64,000 bases of DNA from Mesostigma viride. Taxonomy: Eukaryota; Streptophyta; Mesostigmatophyceae; Mesostigmatales; Mesostigmataceae. The position numbers and the translations under genes were made by a program. Below, piece after piece: positions 60,884 through 64,000 of this stretch. The DNA is taken from assembly GCA_009746045.1 (NCBI GenBank), contig RPFO01000030.1, positions 44,945-108,944 on the forward strand, read 5' to 3'. Below the pieces are notes generated by a model that was not told where the DNA came from, ran no database searches, and saw only the letters and a program-made list of their open reading frames with translations. Numbering within the stretch: the first letter of the stretch is position 1; the number at the start of each line of letters is the position of its first letter.

Positions 60884-61648
60884 TCCCGTTCACCCAATCG
60901 GATCTAACCCCATCGCGCCTCTTGTTCCTGAAAAACTTCAGGCCGAAAGGTTCGAACAATGTGCGTAAGTCTTCATTTGTCACCGCGTTCTTCCTGTTAA
61001 CACGTCTTCTCCACAAAAATCGACTAAAAAAGCCTGGCGAAAATCTTTCATTTTCACCCACGCCTCCGGGTCCTGCTTGACGTTTTCGAGCTGCATGAAC
61101 TCCGCGGCCTTTGTCGTGTACACCGACTCGATCTCGCTCGAAGACTCCTCCTCGCTCTCCGTATGACGCCTCTTGTCCGTCGATCGCAAAAGAGCGTCCC
61201 ATCGTTGCCACCGCAAAGTTTCTTGGAAAAAGTCGCCTGACCTCGACCGCCGAAACTGGGCGTTGTGGCTGTATATCTTCTCGCTCAACGCCGCCCTGTG
61301 GTCGACAATCCAATCACGGACCGCCTCGGGGACAGACACCCCGTTCTCCGCCATCGCCGTCACGAGCCCGTGGAGATGAGAAGTGCGGTACCGCTCCTCG
61401 GTCGTAAGGTTGTTAACCCCCGTCCTGTCGAATGCGTCTATGATCTCGTTCAAGACCTCGTCCGAAACCAGGTCTCCAGCGTATTTCATGAGCGCATTCG
61501 TCACGAGAGACAACCTCGTCTTCCCGCAGAAAACACGGAAATCGCAACGATCAGGGTCCGGGTCCTCGAGCGACACAGACTCGGTGCACGCGTCCTTTGG
61601 ATCGCGAGACCCGTTCACGCTAAAACCCGACGTCCTCTTCGAACCCAA
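60873..61648 (-). CDS. Unknown protein, frame broken near 61,000
   Basis: The frame from 61,648 runs 222 residues to 60,980. The adjoining frame continues in sensible sequence to a stop at 60,873 if one base is added between about 60,985 and 61,010, giving about 258 residues. Helical, Glu/Ser/Arg-rich, with an acidic Ser/Glu patch (about residue 168) and an end rich in Phe, Lys and Arg. No domain recognised. The start lies only about 48 nt from the inner edge of the right inverted-repeat arm, and the 15-bp word CGAACCCAATCCACC is repeated at about 61,639 and 61,681, so its original 5' flank may have been replaced when the arm formed. Confidence 0.5.
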
Positions 61649-61695
61649 TCCACCGCCCGTCGAGATGTCAAATATGAACCCGAACCCAATCCACC

Positions 61696-64000
61696 GGTGG
61701 GGAGAATTCTCGGCATTCGACAGAGTGGAGATAGTGGAGATAGTGGAGATTCATCTCCATACCCCCCCCTCCCTTGAAAAACTTTTTCCTGGACCAGAGT
61801 TCTCGCATCTGCCGCCAAGCACTGTCTCTCTGCTGCCCATAAAATTTTGTATATTTACGACTATTTCTCTCTGCTGCCCATAAAATTTTGTATACATTCC
61901 ACGGGAAGTATAAAAGTTTCCCTCTGCTGCCCATAAAATTTTGTATATATTCCACGGGAAGTATAAAAGTTTCCCTCTGCTGCCCATAAAATTTTGTATA
62001 TTTATAACTATTTCTCTCTGCTGCCCATAAAATTTTATGTATATTCTTAGCATTTCCCGGCACCTGCCAGCGCAGAGACTGCATTCCGTTCCAGCCAAAA
62101 AAGTTTTTGGAAGGAGGGGGGGGGTATGGAGATGCATCTCCACTATCTCCACTATCTCCACTCCGTGGAACCCCGAGGACTGGCTCTCGAGCACCGAGAA
62201 ACTTGTCATGAAACCCGGTTTATCAGAATCCTAGAGACTCCCCCTATCCGATCCCGCTGTCCCTTTCCTCCGAAATCCTTCTCCTTTTCGAAACACAAAG
62301 GTCAAAGTGGTGGAGGTACCTATCTCCACCTCCATCTCCACTATCTCCACCCCGTGCTGGCGTCTGTCACCATCGCGTAAAATACTTGGAATGGGACAGT
62401 TAGGATTCCACGGGACAATATTGGAATTTGCGCGAGTATTTCCTGCCAGAAAAGTTTTAGGAGAAGGGAGGGGGTATGGAGATGAATCTCCACTATCTCC
62501 ATCTCCACTCCACACTGCCGCGGGCCTCGTCGCGCTTCTCGCATCTGTCACTCCCGTGGACTATGCTCGCATCTGTCACTCCCGTGGACTATGCTTGCGT
62601 CTGTCACTCCTGTGGACTATGCTTGCGTCTGTCACCTACCTAGGCTGTTTAGGACTTGTGTTTTTTCGCGAAAGTTTGGGTGACTCATTGTTGAGATTGG
62701 GCTCATTGTTGGACTGTGTTTTTTCATTAAAAAATAAAGGATAGATTACACCCCGTCACGGGGCTAGACTAAGTGTGTACGAGGACATCCTAATTTACAC
62801 AACCCTGGCCACCTTGGCGCGAGAACGGGTCACCATCTTCTCCATCTCCCCGCGCTTCCGCGAGGAGCTGCGCAGGATCATCTGTGTGATCTGCACGACC
62901 GGCGCCTGCTCCACAGCCTGCACCACTGGCGCCTGCTCCTCCTGGCGCCACATGCAGAAGGCGGACGGAATGCCCTCTGCCTTCCTCCTCTCCTCCTGCA
63001 ACATCTTCTCCTCGCGCTCCTTCTTCTCCTTCTGCCTCCTCTCCTCCTGCAGCTCCCTCTCCTCCTGCTCGAACAGCCTCGCCAGCAACAAGTTCTGGCC
63101 CAGCATGCGGTTGGCGCGATCCTCCTTGACCCACTCCTCCTCCACGTATGGGTGCTTCTCGCACTCCCTCTTCTCCTCCTCCCATTCCTCCTGCAACCGC
63201 GCCTGGTAGATCTCGAACTGATCCGTGTCCCTCTCCTCCAGAGGGGTCGCAGCGCGCTCCTTCTGAATCGCCTCCAGCACCGGGGTCAGGCACCAAGCGG
63301 GGGGGGGCTGAACTGAGTCCTGGCCCACTGGGGCAGCAGCTCGGAGGTCCTCTCCAGCTTGAGGGATTCCATCCCGTCTCGGTAGGGATTCCGCATGTGC
63401 ACCTTGAACCGGATGTCCCTCAGCCTGCAAACGACTTTCTCCATGTTTTTGATCGCAGGCTCGATGCTCTCGCTGGTGTCGAGCTGCTCCTCCGAAGGCG
63501 CGGACTGGTTGAATACCCATCTGGACTTGGTGACGATCCAGATCGGGTCGTAGGGCATCTCGGGGTTGTGATTGAAAAAGAACTTCAAAGCGGAAGGCCT
63601 GCCCCCGTCGCGACTGATGGAGTGCCTAGACGCGGACGCGCTGAGTTCTTTCTTGCCGTCTTCCGCCTCCCTCATCTCGAGCCAGATGCGCCTCTCGTCG
63701 AAAAAGTCCTTCCTGCGCACCAGCTCCTTGATGTCCAGCTTCTTGGCCCAGCTTATCGGCGTCCTTGGCGCTCCTCGAGTGCATAAAGCCGTTCCAGCAG
63801 ATCTCTTTGGTGGTGTCGCAGAGGAGTTCGAGCGTCTTCCCCCTTGCAAGTGCGCCTTCGCCACCAGTTCGTCGTTGAAGCAGAGCTCGATCTTGTCGTT
63901 CCAGTTCTTGGCGTTGGTGGACCACGGAATGAAGTTATCCCACGGAGCGGGCGTGCGGATTTTGGGCGGCTCGTTGTAGAGCTGCACGGACTTCTGGAAA
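61696..64000 (-). repeat. Long inverted repeat, right arm (cut by window end)
   Basis: Reverse complement of 34,320-36,627. The inner edge sits at a perfect CCACCGGTGG palindrome (61,691-61,700). It contains mirrored copies of the five-fold ATTTTATGGGCAG repeat, the GGAGATAGT words, the 105-bp block, the 3' hairpin and motif, and most of the style 1 gene of the left arm. Identity is very high. The most visible differences are an extra base at about 63,743 and a missing base at about 63,843. Confidence 0.95.
62795..64000 (-). pseudogene. Second copy of the 34,102 gene, partial, with extra frame changes
   Basis: Mirror copy of 34,320-35,525; the 5' end lies beyond the window. It shares the frame break at the 9-base run (63,299-63,307). 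It also has an extra base at about 63,743 and a missing base at about 63,843, so some 33 codons between them are read in a different frame while the ends match the left copy. The two new indels cancel, so the frame recovers. Either drift between the two arms or poorer sequence quality near this end could explain it. Confidence 0.7.

Noticed and set aside
34320-64000. Plastid-type inverted repeat
   Set aside because: No rRNA or plastid genes; arms carry virus-like genes and repeats.

Overview
The window is nuclear DNA of a photosynthetic-type eukaryote, most likely a green alga. It carries a large inserted block that looks like an integrated DNA virus or virus-like element. The left part (1 to about 30.8 kb) has spliced eukaryotic genes far apart, long introns, microsatellites and a decayed retrotransposon. 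The right part (about 30.8 kb to the end) is densely packed, almost intron-free and divergently or convergently arranged, and it encodes proteins typical of nucleocytoplasmic large DNA viruses. No rRNA, tRNA or CRISPR array was found. The species and virus family cannot be named from what is here.

Host part: a two-exon coiled-coil gene (2.6-3.7 kb, minus); a two-exon dynamin-like GTPase (5.2-8.3 kb); a decayed DIRS-like tyrosine-recombinase retrotransposon with RT, RNase H and recombinase remnants (14.5-16.9 kb); a fragmentary AMN1-type leucine-rich-repeat gene (18.3-20.0 kb, minus); a 505-bp tandem duplication (24.5-25.5 kb); and a four-exon aldo-keto reductase that has lost two catalytic residues and carries a frameshift (25.9-28.9 kb).

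Virus-like part: two gene styles are interleaved. Style 1 lies at 30.8-38.1 kb and 43.4-46.9 kb. It consists of GC-rich genes for Cys-rich zinc proteins, a RING/TRAF-type finger protein and unknown proteins. Each style 1 gene has a GGTATAAA-like core promoter 74-89 nt before the ATG, behind arrays of CCACGGG/CCCGTGG and GGTTACG repeats. Style 2 lies at 38.5-43.4 kb and 46.9-61.6 kb. It includes a phytanoyl-CoA-dioxygenase-like oxygenase with a tail anchor, a KilA-N protein, a viral-type SF2 helicase, a large protein with two PAN/Apple-like repeats, two proline-rich proteins, small membrane proteins, and at least five small Cys/His proteins with a DUF5763-like motif.

A long inverted repeat (at least 2.3 kb per arm, 34,320-36,627 and 61,696-64,000) flanks 25 kb of style 2 and inserted style 1 genes. 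The right arm runs out of the window. If these are terminal inverted repeats starting near the host junction at about 30.8 kb, the whole element would be about 37 kb. No capsid, DNA polymerase, packaging ATPase or integrase gene was recognised, so either the element is non-autonomous or this is one section of a larger viral insertion. Seven genes in the block carry frame breaks that all need one extra base, which points to base-calling loss at short runs or to ongoing decay.
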